Shown here in pieces: positions 23,881-32,286 of a stretch of DNA of 32,817 nt (position 1 is the stretch's first letter; every line of letters begins with the position of its first letter). The notes under the pieces are model-generated. The model was not told the DNA's origin. It ran no database searches and was given only the letters and a program-made list of their open reading frames with translations. Source of the DNA: Gammaproteobacteria bacterium (GTDB taxonomy: Bacteria > Pseudomonadota > Gammaproteobacteria > Steroidobacterales > Steroidobacteraceae); NCBI GenBank assembly GCA_028870355.1, contig JAGWPU010000014.1:1-32817 (forward strand), in the 5' to 3' direction. The position numbers and the translations under genes are program-made.

Positions 23881-25559
23881 CGCCGCGACACCAGCACCCG
23901 GTGCCCGTCGCGCCCGAGTACCCGCATCGGCACGCCGCGCGCGGCGAGGCTCTCGTACAAGGATCGCTCCATCACCGCGCAGGCCCGCCCCGAGGCTTGC
24001 CAGCGCGCGACGAACCCCGCGATCGTCGGGATCTCGCGGTCCGGCGCGTACTGCAATCCGTAGTTGAGCTCGCCGCGATAGGAGGCGAGATCCACCGTAC
24101 GCCGCCAGTAGAACGGCAGCGTCTGGTCGTAGGTCGCGACGCTGTAGATCGGCACGGTCCGGTCGACGGCCGGCAACGACTCGGCGAGGCCCCGGCCCGA
24201 GTAGAGCGGCGCGACCAGCGTCGAGGCGCGGATCAGCAGCAACACCCCGAGGCACCAGCCGGCGCCGAGGAACACCGCCCCGCCGGTCGGATCGCGGTCC
24301 CGGCGCACCAGCACGAACGCGGCGGTCAGCGCGAGCACGAGCGCGATCCGCAGGATCGGGCCCGCGAGCGGCAGGAAGTACGCCCCCTGCGCGCTACCGG
24401 CGAGCAGTCGGGGCAGCGCGAAGTGCACGGCGACGAACGCGATGGCGACCGCGAGCGTGATCGCGGCCGCGACGATCGTGTCCCGCCGCAGCGCCGAGGC
24501 CGGGCGCAGCGCGATCAGGATCGCAAGCGGCGGCATCACCGGCAGGAGATACGGCACGAGCTTCGAGTCCGAGATCGAAAAGAAAAGAATCGTGAACGCG
24601 ATCCACACCCACAGGAATCGCGACGGATCGAATACCGGCACGGGCTTTCTTGCCCGCCAGCCGGTGAGGAGCACCCTTCCAGCGGTCACGGTCCACGGGA
24701 GCGAGCCGGCGGCGTACACGCCGAGGAAGTACCACCACGGCGCCTCCCGATCGGCAAGCGGCGTCAGATACCGCTCGATGTGCTGGCGGACGATGTAATA
24801 GTGCAGGAAGCCCGGCAATCGCTGCTCCGCGAGCCAGTGCCAGGGCAGCGCGATCGCCACGAACACCGGCACGCCCACGCCGAACGACAGACGCTTCCAG
24901 ATCGACGCGTCGCGCGCGATGAGCGAGTACAGCACCAGGCTCGCCGCGGGAATCGCGAGCGCTTCGAGGCCCTTGGTCAGCACGCCGAGCGCGGCGGCCG
25001 CCCACGCGAGCACCATCCAGCGCCGCTCCGCCTCAGGGCGGACCTGCGCGAGCAGGAACGCGGCGAGCGCGGCCGTGAGGTAGAAGCACAGGCTCATGTC
25101 GAGCGAGAGCATCTGGCCGATCACCGGGAACAGCGCGAGACTCGCGAGCACCGCCGCCGCCCGCCACGCCGCCCGCTCGTTCCACAGCGCGCGCACCAGG
25201 AAGAACACGATCAGGAGCGTCCCGAAGGCGGTCAGCGTCGGATAGAGCCGCGCCGAGAACTCGGACAGCCCGAACAGACGGTAGCTCGCCGCGGTCGCCC
25301 AGTACTGCAACGGCGGCTTCTCGATGTAGATCAGCCCATCGAGGTGCGGGATCACCCAGTCGCCGCCGACCAGCATCTCTCGCGGAATCTCCGCGTACCG
25401 GCCTTCGTCGGGATTGAACAATGGCCGGGTCGCGATCACCGAGAACCACACGAGCACGACGAGCGCCGCGAGCAGCACGAACAGCCCCCGGCCGGCGAAC
25501 GGCGAGCCGCTGCCCTCCTCCCGCGGCGCCGGGTCCGCGTCGCTCGCCGAGCCGCTCAC
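23877..25559 (-). CDS. arnT: Lipid A 4-amino-4-deoxy-L-arabinose transferase (GT83)
   Basis: A 560-residue inner-membrane glycosyltransferase with about 12 helices and a C-terminal periplasmic domain. The first periplasmic loop carries FNPDEGRYAEIPREM with catalytic Asp51/Glu52 and the IEKPPLQYW motif (Glu80-Lys81); FFSISDSKLVPYLLPV near residue 330 is also conserved in ArnT and related PMT-like enzymes. ArnT moves Ara4N from the undecaprenyl carrier to lipid A phosphates on the periplasmic side, lowering negative charge and giving resistance to polymyxin and cationic peptides. The start is a GTG at 25559 overlapping the arnD stop (GTGA), with GAGG 7 nt upstream. Confidence 0.93.
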   Translation of the reverse strand: MSGSASDADPAPREEGSGSPFAGRGLFVLLAALVVLVWFSVIATRPLFNPDEGRYAEIPREMLVGGDWVIPHLDGLIYIEKPPLQYWATAASYRLFGLSEFSARLYPTLTAFGTLLIVFFLVRALWNERAAWRAAAVLASLALFPVIGQMLSLDMSLCFYLTAALAAFLLAQVRPEAERRWMVLAWAAAALGVLTKGLEALAIPAASLVLYSLIARDASIWKRLSFGVGVPVFVAIALPWHWLAEQRLPGFLHYYIVRQHIERYLTPLADREAPWWYFLGVYAAGSLPWTVTAGRVLLTGWRARKPVPVFDPSRFLWVWIAFTILFFSISDSKLVPYLLPVMPPLAILIALRPASALRRDTIVAAAITLAVAIAFVAVHFALPRLLAGSAQGAYFLPLAGPILRIALVLALTAAFVLVRRDRDPTGGAVFLGAGWCLGVLLLIRASTLVAPLYSGRGLAESLPAVDRTVPIYSVATYDQTLPFYWRRTVDLASYRGELNYGLQYAPDREIPTIAGFVARWQASGRACAVMERSLYESLAARGVPMRVLGRDGHRVLVSRR

Positions 25560-26506
25560 GCCGCGACCTCGAGCGGCTCCGCCGGCGCCGCGAGGAGCCC
25601 CGAGCGGCCCGGGACGCCACGCATCACGACCGGCGCGGTCGGCAAGGCGTGCTCGGTCGCGAGCGCGTGGATCGTCGCGACCCGGCCGACGGCGACGCCC
25701 GCGTCGCGCCAGCGCGCGAGCAGGCGCTCGAACGCGCCCAGGAGCCGCTGGCCTTCGAGCTCGGCGTGCAAGGTGAACACCTGCAGCCGCGGCGCGTCCG
25801 GCGCCACCGAGCGCGCGAACACCGCGTCCGCGACGCTCGACTCGTCGACGCCGTCGACGCCGAGCAGCTCATCGAAGGTCGGCAGCGTCGTCGGCAGCTG
25901 CGCACACGCGCCCGGCGCACGCGCCGCGGCCGCCGACTCGTCCGCGAGCCGCGGCCAGAACGGCTCCGAACCGCGGGTGTCGCTCGCATACGCCAGACCG
26001 TACTCTCGCTCCAGCGCGAGCGCGGTGTCGTTGATCTGCCAGCCGGCGGCCGCGTGCGAACGCGGCGGCGCGCCGAACACGCGCGCGAACGCCTCGATCC
26101 CGCGCGCGAACTCGGCTCGCGTCCACTCGGGGGTCGCGCCCACGACGCGATCCTGCCAGCGCACGTGATCATAGGTGTGCAGGCCCACTTCGAACCCGCG
26201 ATCGCGCACCGCACGCATCTCGTCGCCCGCCGCGCGGCCGATGTCCGGCCCGGGGAGCAGCACCCCGTACAGGAGCGTGCGCACCCCGTAGTGCTTCAGC
26301 ACCGAGGTGCGAGCGACCTTCTTCGCGAAGCCCGGCCGGAACGCACGGCGCAGCGCGCGCCCGGTGTGGTCCGGTCCGACCGAGAAATAGAAGGTCGCGT
26401 CGAGCCGCTCGCGCGCGAGGAGCGCGGCGAGCCGCGGCACGCCCTCGCGCGTCCCGCGCAACGTGTCGACGTCGACCTTGAGGCCGACGTGCACGCGTTC
26501 ACGCAT
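25556..26506 (-). CDS. arnD: 4-deoxy-4-formamido-L-arabinose-phosphoundecaprenol deformylase
   Basis: A polysaccharide-deacetylase (NodB-fold) protein of 316 residues; E. coli ArnD is about 296. It follows ArnD closely: VGLKVDVDTLRGTREGVPRL with metal-site aspartates near residues 12-14, ATFYFSVGPDHTGRALRR, and EVGLHTYDHVRWQDR with the two metal-binding histidines near 110 and 114, then SHAAAGWQIND. It removes the formyl group from undecaprenyl-phosphate-Ara4FN so that the sugar can be flipped and used by ArnT. I chose the ATG at 26506; a GTG one codon earlier is possible. Either start overlaps the decarboxylase gene by 8-11 nt. Confidence 0.95.
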   Translation of the reverse strand: MRERVHVGLKVDVDTLRGTREGVPRLAALLARERLDATFYFSVGPDHTGRALRRAFRPGFAKKVARTSVLKHYGVRTLLYGVLLPGPDIGRAAGDEMRAVRDRGFEVGLHTYDHVRWQDRVVGATPEWTRAEFARGIEAFARVFGAPPRSHAAAGWQINDTALALEREYGLAYASDTRGSEPFWPRLADESAAAARAPGACAQLPTTLPTFDELLGVDGVDESSVADAVFARSVAPDAPRLQVFTLHAELEGQRLLGAFERLLARWRDAGVAVGRVATIHALATEHALPTAPVVMRGVPGRSGLLAAPAEPLEVAA

Positions 26507-27548
26507 CACGCGACAGCAGGGCCGAGGCCGACGGCAGCGCGTGCGCGTACGCGTCGAAGATCGCGTTCAGCGCGGTCCGCATGTCCGTCTTCGGCGTCCA
26601 GCCGAGATCCGCGGTCGTGTTCGCGATCGACGGCAGCCGCGCCGGGATGTCCGCGTAGCCCTTGCCGTAGTACTGCATCGCCGAGACCTCGACGAGCTGC
26701 GTCTGGCGCGCGGTCGGCGCGTACTCCGGGCGCGAGCGCGCGATCTCGAGCATCGTCTCCGCGAGTTCGCGGATCGAATAGAGGTTGTGCGGGTTGCCGA
26801 TGTTGTAGATCTTGCCGTCGGCGATCCCGCCCGGGTTGTCGATGATCTTGGTCAGGCATTCGACCGCGTCGTCCACGTAGGTGAACGCGCGCGTCTGGTG
26901 GCCGCCGTCGACGAGCTTGATCGATTCGCCACGGACGATGTGACCGAGGAACTGCGTGAGCACCCGCGAGCTCCCCTCCTTCGGCGTGTCGATGCTGTCG
27001 AGGCCCGAGCCCACCCAGTTGAACGGGCGAAACAGCGTGAACTGCAACCCCTGCTGCCCGTACGCCCAGATCACCCGGTCGAGGAGCTGCTTCACGCAGG
27101 AGTAGATCCAGCGCTGCTCGTGGATCGGTCCCAGCACGAGCTGCGAGGTCGCCGGGTCGAACGCCTTGTCGCGCGAGGCGCCGTACACCTCCGAGGTCGA
27201 GGGGAACACGACGCGCTTGCCGTACTTCACGCAGTGGCGAATGATCGGCAGGTTCGCCTCGAAGTCCAGCTCGAACACCTTCAACGGCGCACTCACGTAG
27301 GTCGCCGGCGTCGCGATCGCGACCAGCGGGAGGATCACGTCGCACTTGCGCACGTGGTACTCGACCCACTCCTTGTTGATCGTGATGTCGCCCTCGACGA
27401 AGTGGAAGCGCGGGCCGTTCATCAGGGTCGAGACGCGGTCGGACTGCAGGTCCATCCCGTAGATCTGCCAGTCCGTGTTCGCGAGAATGTACTTGCTGAG
27501 GTGATGGCCGATGAAGCCGTTCACCCCGAGGATCAACACGTTTTTCAA
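26499..27548 (-). CDS. arnA: UDP-glucuronate decarboxylase, stand-alone C-terminal half of ArnA
   Basis: A 349-residue short-chain dehydrogenase/reductase matching the dehydrogenase half of E. coli ArnA almost end to end. The NAD+ motif GVNGFIG (Gly8, Gly11, Gly14) is followed by FHFVEGDITINKEWVEYH, PSTSEVYG (Ser119, Glu120) and RWIYSCVKQLLDRVIWAYG with Tyr149/Lys153. FTLFRPFNWVG and QYYGKGYADI complete the pattern. It oxidises and decarboxylates UDP-glucuronate to UDP-4-keto-arabinose. The frame is open far upstream; homology begins at LKNVLILG, where a TTG at 27548 has GAGGAG at 6 nt spacing and overlaps the formyltransferase stop (TTGA). The formyltransferase domain fused in E. coli is the separate preceding gene. 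Confidence 0.94.
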   Translation of the reverse strand: MKNVLILGVNGFIGHHLSKYILANTDWQIYGMDLQSDRVSTLMNGPRFHFVEGDITINKEWVEYHVRKCDVILPLVAIATPATYVSAPLKVFELDFEANLPIIRHCVKYGKRVVFPSTSEVYGASRDKAFDPATSQLVLGPIHEQRWIYSCVKQLLDRVIWAYGQQGLQFTLFRPFNWVGSGLDSIDTPKEGSSRVLTQFLGHIVRGESIKLVDGGHQTRAFTYVDDAVECLTKIIDNPGGIADGKIYNIGNPHNLYSIRELAETMLEIARSRPEYAPTARQTQLVEVSAMQYYGKGYADIPARLPSIANTTADLGWTPKTDMRTALNAIFDAYAHALPSASALLSRDA

Positions 27549-28501
27549 TTTCGGCTCCTCGCCAGGTCTTCGCGGTCGTCGAGCGCGAGCGTCAGCCGCG
27601 CGAGCGCGGTTGGCGGCGCCTCCGGGGTCGCCGGTCGACCGTCGACCACGAGCTTCAGCACTCGCAGACGGCGGCCGTCGGGGCAGTCGACGAACCACGC
27701 CCCCTCGCTAGCATACAGGCACGGCGCACACCCGGCATCGCGCGCGGGCGCGGAGTCGAGACGCGTCTCCTGGAACTCGAACCGGTGGCCGCCGGCCTCG
27801 CAGAATGCGCCGGGGAACGGCGGTGCGACCGCGCGCACCAGGTCGTGCACCGCCTTCGCGCCGTGACGCCAGTCGATCCGGCCGTCCTCCGGTCGCCGCC
27901 GCCCGTAATACGAGCCGCGCGCGAGGTCGAGCGGCACGGCCGCGGCGGTGCCGGCGATCAGCCGCGGAAGACTGCGCGCGAGCACGACCGCCGCGGCCTC
28001 GGCGACCCGCAGCGACACCGCGAGCGCATCGTCGTTCTCGCCGATCGGCACTGGCGCCTGATCGACGAGCGCGCCGGCGTCCGGCTTCTCGACCATCGTG
28101 TGCAGGCTCGCGCCGGTCTCGGTCTCGCCGTTCAGGATCGCCCAGTGCACCGGCGCCCGACCCCGGTACTTCGGCAGCAGCGAGCCGTGCAGGTTCAATG
28201 CCCCGCGCGGGGCGACCTCGAGCCAGCCGCGCGCGAGCAGATGCCGGTAGTAGAACGAGAACAGGAAGTCCGGCCGCGCGGCCCGCCCCGCCTCGATCCA
28301 CTCAGGCGTGTTCGGGTCGTCCGGGGTCACGACGCGCAGGCCCTTCGCGCGCGCGAGTTCCGCGACGCTCGCGAACCAGCGCCGCTCGTGCGGGTCGTCC
28401 GCGTGGGTGAACACCAGCGGGACCTCGACGCCCTGCGCGAGGAGCACCGCGAGACAGCGTGCGCCGACCTCGCTGTACGCGAACACGACCGCACGGGTCA
28501 C
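27545..28501 (-). CDS. arnA: UDP-Ara4N formyltransferase, stand-alone N-terminal half of ArnA
   Basis: A 318-residue 10-formyl-tetrahydrofolate-dependent transferase. It has the catalytic triad of the ArnA/Fmt family in the expected places: Asn103 and His105 in LNLHGSLLPKYRGRAP, and Asp141 in VEKPDAGALVDQ. The flanking FSFYYRHLL and RAVAPPFPGAF are ArnA-like. It formylates UDP-Ara4N to UDP-Ara4FN, the form used by ArnC. In E. coli this domain is the N-terminal part of bifunctional ArnA; here a stop codon separates it from the decarboxylase. The GTG at 28501 overlaps the arnC stop (GTGA) and has GAGG 5 nt upstream. There is no sign of decay in either half, so this is a true two-gene form and not a frameshift. 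Confidence 0.94.
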   Translation of the reverse strand: MTRAVVFAYSEVGARCLAVLLAQGVEVPLVFTHADDPHERRWFASVAELARAKGLRVVTPDDPNTPEWIEAGRAARPDFLFSFYYRHLLARGWLEVAPRGALNLHGSLLPKYRGRAPVHWAILNGETETGASLHTMVEKPDAGALVDQAPVPIGENDDALAVSLRVAEAAAVVLARSLPRLIAGTAAAVPLDLARGSYYGRRRPEDGRIDWRHGAKAVHDLVRAVAPPFPGAFCEAGGHRFEFQETRLDSAPARDAGCAPCLYASEGAWFVDCPDGRRLRVLKLVVDGRPATPEAPPTALARLTLALDDREDLARSRN

Positions 28502-29463
28502 GCGTCCTCGCCCCCGGCGTCGGCATCCGCTTCGAGGACCGCCTGGATGATGTAGCGCGGCCGCTCGCGCACCTGCGCATAGATGCGCCCGACGTACTCG
28601 CCGAGCAGCCCGATCCCGAAGAGCGCGATCCCGACCAGGAAGAACAGGATCCCGAACAGCGTGAAGACGCCCTGGACCTGCGGCCCGAAGAACAGCCGCT
28701 GCAGCGCGAGGTACACGACCAGTACCGCCGACAGCAGCGAGATCGCCATCCCGACCATCGAGAAGAACTGCAGCGGCACCAGCGAGAAGCCGGTGATCAG
28801 ATCGAAGTTCAGGCGGATCAGGCTGTACATCGAGTACTTCGATGCGCCGGCGAAGCGTTCCTCGTGCGCGATCGGGATCTCGACCGCGCGCATCGCATAG
28901 AGCGAGGCGAGCGCCGGGATGAAGGTGTTCACCTCGCGGGTCTGGTTCAGCGCCTCGACGATCGAGCGTGCGTAGCCGCGCATCATGCAGCCCTGGTCGG
29001 TGATCCGCACCGGCGTGATCCATTCGCGCAGGCGGTTGATCGCCCGCGAGAACGCGCGCCGCCACAGACGGTCCTGGCGCTGCATCCGGATCGTGCCGAC
29101 GTAGTCGTAGCCTTCCTCGAGCTTCGCGAGGATCCGGCCGATCTCCTCCGGTGGGTTCTGCAGGTCCGCATCCAGCGTGATCACGTAGTCCCCGCGCGCG
29201 TGCGCGAGTCCCGCCATCACCGCCGAGTGCTGCCCGAAGTTCGCGTGAAACAGCACGACCCGTGTCTCCCGCGGGCGGCGCGCGAACTGCTCGCGCAGGA
29301 TCGCCGCGGACCGGTCGCGGCTGCCGTCGTTCACGAACACGCACTCGTAGGCGACCCCGAGCGCGTCGAGCGCCGCGTACAGCCGGCCGAACAGGGTCGG
29401 CAGCACCGACTCCTCGTTGTACACCGGGATCACGATCGAGAGCTTCGGGGTGGGCCTTGCCAC
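28498..29463 (-). CDS. arnC: Undecaprenyl-phosphate 4-deoxy-4-formamido-L-arabinose transferase
   Basis: A 321-residue family-2 glycosyltransferase, the same length as E. coli ArnC. A GT-A domain shows LSIVIPVYNEESVLP, FVNDGSRDRSA, FGQHSAVMAGLAHARGD and the metal-binding ITLDADLQNPPEEI. TDQGCMMRGY is typical of ArnC and DPM-like enzymes. Two C-terminal helices (about 230-300) anchor it in the inner membrane. It transfers Ara4FN from UDP to undecaprenyl phosphate. The start is GTG at 29463 with only a weak upstream site (AGAGA), 10 nt after the manB stop. Its stop overlaps the formyltransferase start (GTGA). Confidence 0.95.
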   Translation of the reverse strand: MARPTPKLSIVIPVYNEESVLPTLFGRLYAALDALGVAYECVFVNDGSRDRSAAILREQFARRPRETRVVLFHANFGQHSAVMAGLAHARGDYVITLDADLQNPPEEIGRILAKLEEGYDYVGTIRMQRQDRLWRRAFSRAINRLREWITPVRITDQGCMMRGYARSIVEALNQTREVNTFIPALASLYAMRAVEIPIAHEERFAGASKYSMYSLIRLNFDLITGFSLVPLQFFSMVGMAISLLSAVLVVYLALQRLFFGPQVQGVFTLFGILFFLVGIALFGIGLLGEYVGRIYAQVRERPRYIIQAVLEADADAGGEDA

Positions 29464-29473
29464 GGGCGCGTCT

Positions 29474-30847
29474 CTAGTGATCCGCCGGGACCGCGCCTTC
29501 GCTGCGCAGGCGCCGTTCGATCTCGCCGGTTCGCTCGCGCATCAGGCCCTCGGACCCGCGCGCCTCGACGTTGAGGCGCAGGAGCGGTTCGGTGTTGGAG
29601 CTGCGCAGGTTGAAGCGCCAGTCGGCGTACTCGAACGACACGCCGTCGGTGCGATCGACGCCGAGCGCCGCGGGTGCGTACGCGGCCTCGATCGCCGCAA
29701 TCGCGCGGACGGCGTCCGGCACGCGATAATTGATCTCCCCGCTCGCCGGGAACGCGCGCATCCGCGCGCCGACGAGCTCGGAGAGCGACCGGCCGCTCTC
29801 TCCCAAGAGCTGCGTGACCAGGAGCCAGGGGATCATCCCGCTGTCGCAGTACGCGAACCGGCGGAAGTAGTGGTGCGCGCTCATCTCGCCGCCGTAGACC
29901 GCGTCGACGGCGCGCATCTTGTCCTTGATGAACGCGTGTCCGGACTTGCAGAGCACCGGTTCCCCGCCCGCCGCACGCACCATCTCGATCGTGTTCCAGG
30001 TGAGGCGCGGATCGTGCACGACGCGGCCGCCACGCTCGCCGCGCAGCAGGAGCGAAGCGAGAAGACCGACGATGTAGTACCCCTCGATGAACCCCCCGTT
30101 CTCGTCGAACAGGAAGCAGCGGTCGAAGTCTCCGTCCCACGCGATCCCGAGGTCCGCGCCGTGACGGCGGATCGCCTCGATCGTCGGCCGGCGGTTCTCC
30201 TCGATCATCGGATTCGGGATTCCGTTCGGGAAGCGCCCGTCGGGCTCGTGGTGCACCTTCACGAACTCGAACGGCAGGTGCGGCTCGAGCCGGTCGATCA
30301 CGAGGCCCGCGCCACCGTTGCCCGCATTCACGACGATCTTGAGCGGACGCAGCCGCGCGCGATCGACGTAGGACAGGAGGTGCGCGATGTACGCCGCGGT
30401 CACGTCGACCGAGCGGTGCTCGCCGGGCCGGCCCGGCGCGGTGAAATCCCCGCGCTCGGCCTGCGCGCGGATCTCGGCGAGCCCGTTGTCGCCGCTCACC
30501 GGGCGCGAGCCCTCGCGCACGAACTTCATCCCGTTGTAGTCCGCCGGATTGTGGCTCGCGGTCACCATGATCCCGCCGTCGTAGCCGCCGTCGAAGGTCG
30601 CGAAGTACACGCCCTCGGTCCCACAGACGCCGATCTCGTCGACCGCGACGCCGGAGTCGGTGAGTCCGCTGCGCAAGGCCGCCGCGAGCGCCATGCTCGA
30701 CAAACGGACGTCGCGACCGACCACGACGCGGCGCGGCGACAGGAACGCCGCATACCCCCGGCCGACGCGGTACGCCACGTCCTCGTTCAGCTCGTCCGGT
30801 ATCCGGCCGCGCAGATCGTAGGCCTTGAAGCAGGTGATCGGCCTCAC
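29474..30847 (-). CDS. manB: Phosphomannomutase/phosphoglucomutase
   Basis: A 457-residue alpha-D-phosphohexomutase of the AlgC/ManB type. Domain 1 has the phosphoserine Ser98 in [17 protein letters not shown], domain 2 the Mg2+ loop WDGDFDRCF (Asp238, Asp240, Asp242), domain 3 the sugar loop GEMSAHHYF (320-328), and domain 4 the phosphate loop [12 protein letters not shown]. It interconverts mannose-6- and mannose-1-phosphate, and probably the glucose phosphates, so it could feed both GDP-mannose and UDP-glucose. The start is a GTG at 30847 that overlaps the manC stop (GTGA); the open frame continues out of phase across manC and should not be read as a fusion. Confidence 0.94.
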   Translation of the reverse strand: MRPITCFKAYDLRGRIPDELNEDVAYRVGRGYAAFLSPRRVVVGRDVRLSSMALAAALRSGLTDSGVAVDEIGVCGTEGVYFATFDGGYDGGIMVTASHNPADYNGMKFVREGSRPVSGDNGLAEIRAQAERGDFTAPGRPGEHRSVDVTAAYIAHLLSYVDRARLRPLKIVVNAGNGGAGLVIDRLEPHLPFEFVKVHHEPDGRFPNGIPNPMIEENRRPTIEAIRRHGADLGIAWDGDFDRCFLFDENGGFIEGYYIVGLLASLLLRGERGGRVVHDPRLTWNTIEMVRAAGGEPVLCKSGHAFIKDKMRAVDAVYGGEMSAHHYFRRFAYCDSGMIPWLLVTQLLGESGRSLSELVGARMRAFPASGEINYRVPDAVRAIAAIEAAYAPAALGVDRTDGVSFEYADWRFNLRSSNTEPLLRLNVEARGSEGLMRERTGEIERRLRSEGAVPADH

Positions 30848-32268
30848 GTGTTCGTGCCCTCGCGACCGTAGTTGTCCTCGAGGCGCACGATGTCGTCCTC
30901 GCCGAGGTAGGAGCCGGACTGCACCTCGATCAGGTGCAGGGGCACCTTGCCCGGGTTCTCGATCCGATGGGTCGCGCCGATCGGGATGTAGGTCGACTGG
31001 TTCTCCGACAGCAGGAAGGTCTCGCCGTTGCGGGTGATCTTCGCGGTGCCCGACACCACGATCCAGTGCTCGGCGCGATGATGGTGCATCTGCAGCGACA
31101 GCACCGCGCCCGGCTTCACCATCAGGCGCTTCACCTGGAAGCGCGCGCCCGCGTCGATGCTGTCGTAGCTGCCCCAGGGACGGAACACCTCGCGGTGCAA
31201 CGCGGATTCGGAGCGGCCCGCCTTCTTCAGTCGCCCGACGAGTTCCTTCACGTCCTGCACCCGGCCCTTCGGCGCGACCAGCACCGCGTCCTTGGTCTCG
31301 ACGACGACGTGATCCTCGAGGCCGACGGTCGCGACCAGGCGGCTGGTCGAGTGCACGTAGCAATCTTCCGTGTCGTGCACGATCACGTCGCCCTGGAGCA
31401 CGTTGCCGTTCTCGTCCGCCGCGAGCGCATCGAACAGCGACGACCATGAGCCCACGTCGCTCCAGCCCGCGTCCAGCGGCACCACGACCGCGTCGCGGGT
31501 CTTCTCCATCACGGCGTAGTCGATCGACTCGCTGCGGCAGCGCTCGAACGCGGCACGATCGATCCGGATGAAATCGAGGTCCTGTTTCGCCGCCGCGCTC
31601 GCGGCGGTCGTCGCCTCGAGAATGTCCGGCGCGAGGCGCTCGAGTTCCTCGAGGAATCGCGCCGCGGTGAACACGAACATCCCGCTGTTCCAGTAGTAGT
31701 CGCCCGACGCGACGAACTGCTCGGCGAGCTCGAGCGGCGGCTTCTCGGTGAACTCGGCGACCCGGTACGCCTCGCCCACCGGTTCGCCGCGACGGATGTA
31801 GCCGTAGCCGATCTCGGGTGCGTGCGCGACGATCCCGAAGGTCACGAGGTGACCGGCGCGCGCGAGCGCGACCGCCTCGGCCGCGGCGCGCTGGAACGCG
31901 AGCGCATCCCGGATCACGTGGTCGGCGGGCGCGATCACCAGCACCGCGTCCGGAGCGATCCGCCGCGCCGCGAGCGCCGCGAGCGCGACCGCGGGCGCGG
32001 TGTTGCGGCCGACCGGCTCGAGCAGGATCGCCGCGGGGGATTGTCCGAGGAGGCGCAGCTGCTCGGCGACCGTGAAACGGTGCGCCTCGTTGCACACGAC
32101 GATCGGCGCCTGCGCACCCGCGATCCCGGCGAGCCGCACTGCCGTGTCCTGCAGCATCGTCTGCTTGCCCGCGAGCGCGAGCAGCTGCTTCGGGTAGAGC
32201 TCGCGCGACAGCGGCCACAGCCGCGTGCCCGCCCCACCCGACAGGATCACCGGGATCACCGTGCTCAT
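30844..32268 (-). CDS. manC: Mannose-1-phosphate guanylyltransferase / mannose-6-phosphate isomerase
   Basis: A 474-residue bifunctional type II enzyme. The N-terminal nucleotidyltransferase begins [22 protein letters not shown], then has the conserved [15 protein letters not shown] and FTEKP with [10 protein letters not shown]. The C-terminal cupin isomerase domain carries [41 protein letters not shown] and [10 protein letters not shown]. It makes GDP-mannose from fructose-6-phosphate together with ManB, for O-antigen, exopolysaccharide or deoxyhexose synthesis. ATG 32268 follows GAGGAA at 7 nt spacing, 18 nt after ugd. It is coupled to manB by GTGA overlap. No mannosyltransferase lies in the window, so the final polymer is unknown. 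Confidence 0.96.
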   Translation of the reverse strand: MSTVIPVILSGGAGTRLWPLSRELYPKQLLALAGKQTMLQDTAVRLAGIAGAQAPIVVCNEAHRFTVAEQLRLLGQSPAAILLEPVGRNTAPAVALAALAARRIAPDAVLVIAPADHVIRDALAFQRAAAEAVALARAGHLVTFGIVAHAPEIGYGYIRRGEPVGEAYRVAEFTEKPPLELAEQFVASGDYYWNSGMFVFTAARFLEELERLAPDILEATTAASAAAKQDLDFIRIDRAAFERCRSESIDYAVMEKTRDAVVVPLDAGWSDVGSWSSLFDALAADENGNVLQGDVIVHDTEDCYVHSTSRLVATVGLEDHVVVETKDAVLVAPKGRVQDVKELVGRLKKAGRSESALHREVFRPWGSYDSIDAGARFQVKRLMVKPGAVLSLQMHHHRAEHWIVVSGTAKITRNGETFLLSENQSTYIPIGATHRIENPGKVPLHLIEVQSGSYLGEDDIVRLEDNYGREGTNT

Positions 32269-32286
32269 GCGTGTTTCCTCGAGCGC

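Noticed and set aside
27545..27551. Frameshift or nonsense mutation breaking a fused arnA
   Set aside because: A GAGGAG site at correct spacing precedes the TTG start of the second half, and both halves keep all catalytic residues, so two real genes fit better than a broken one. A sequencing error cannot be excluded from one window.
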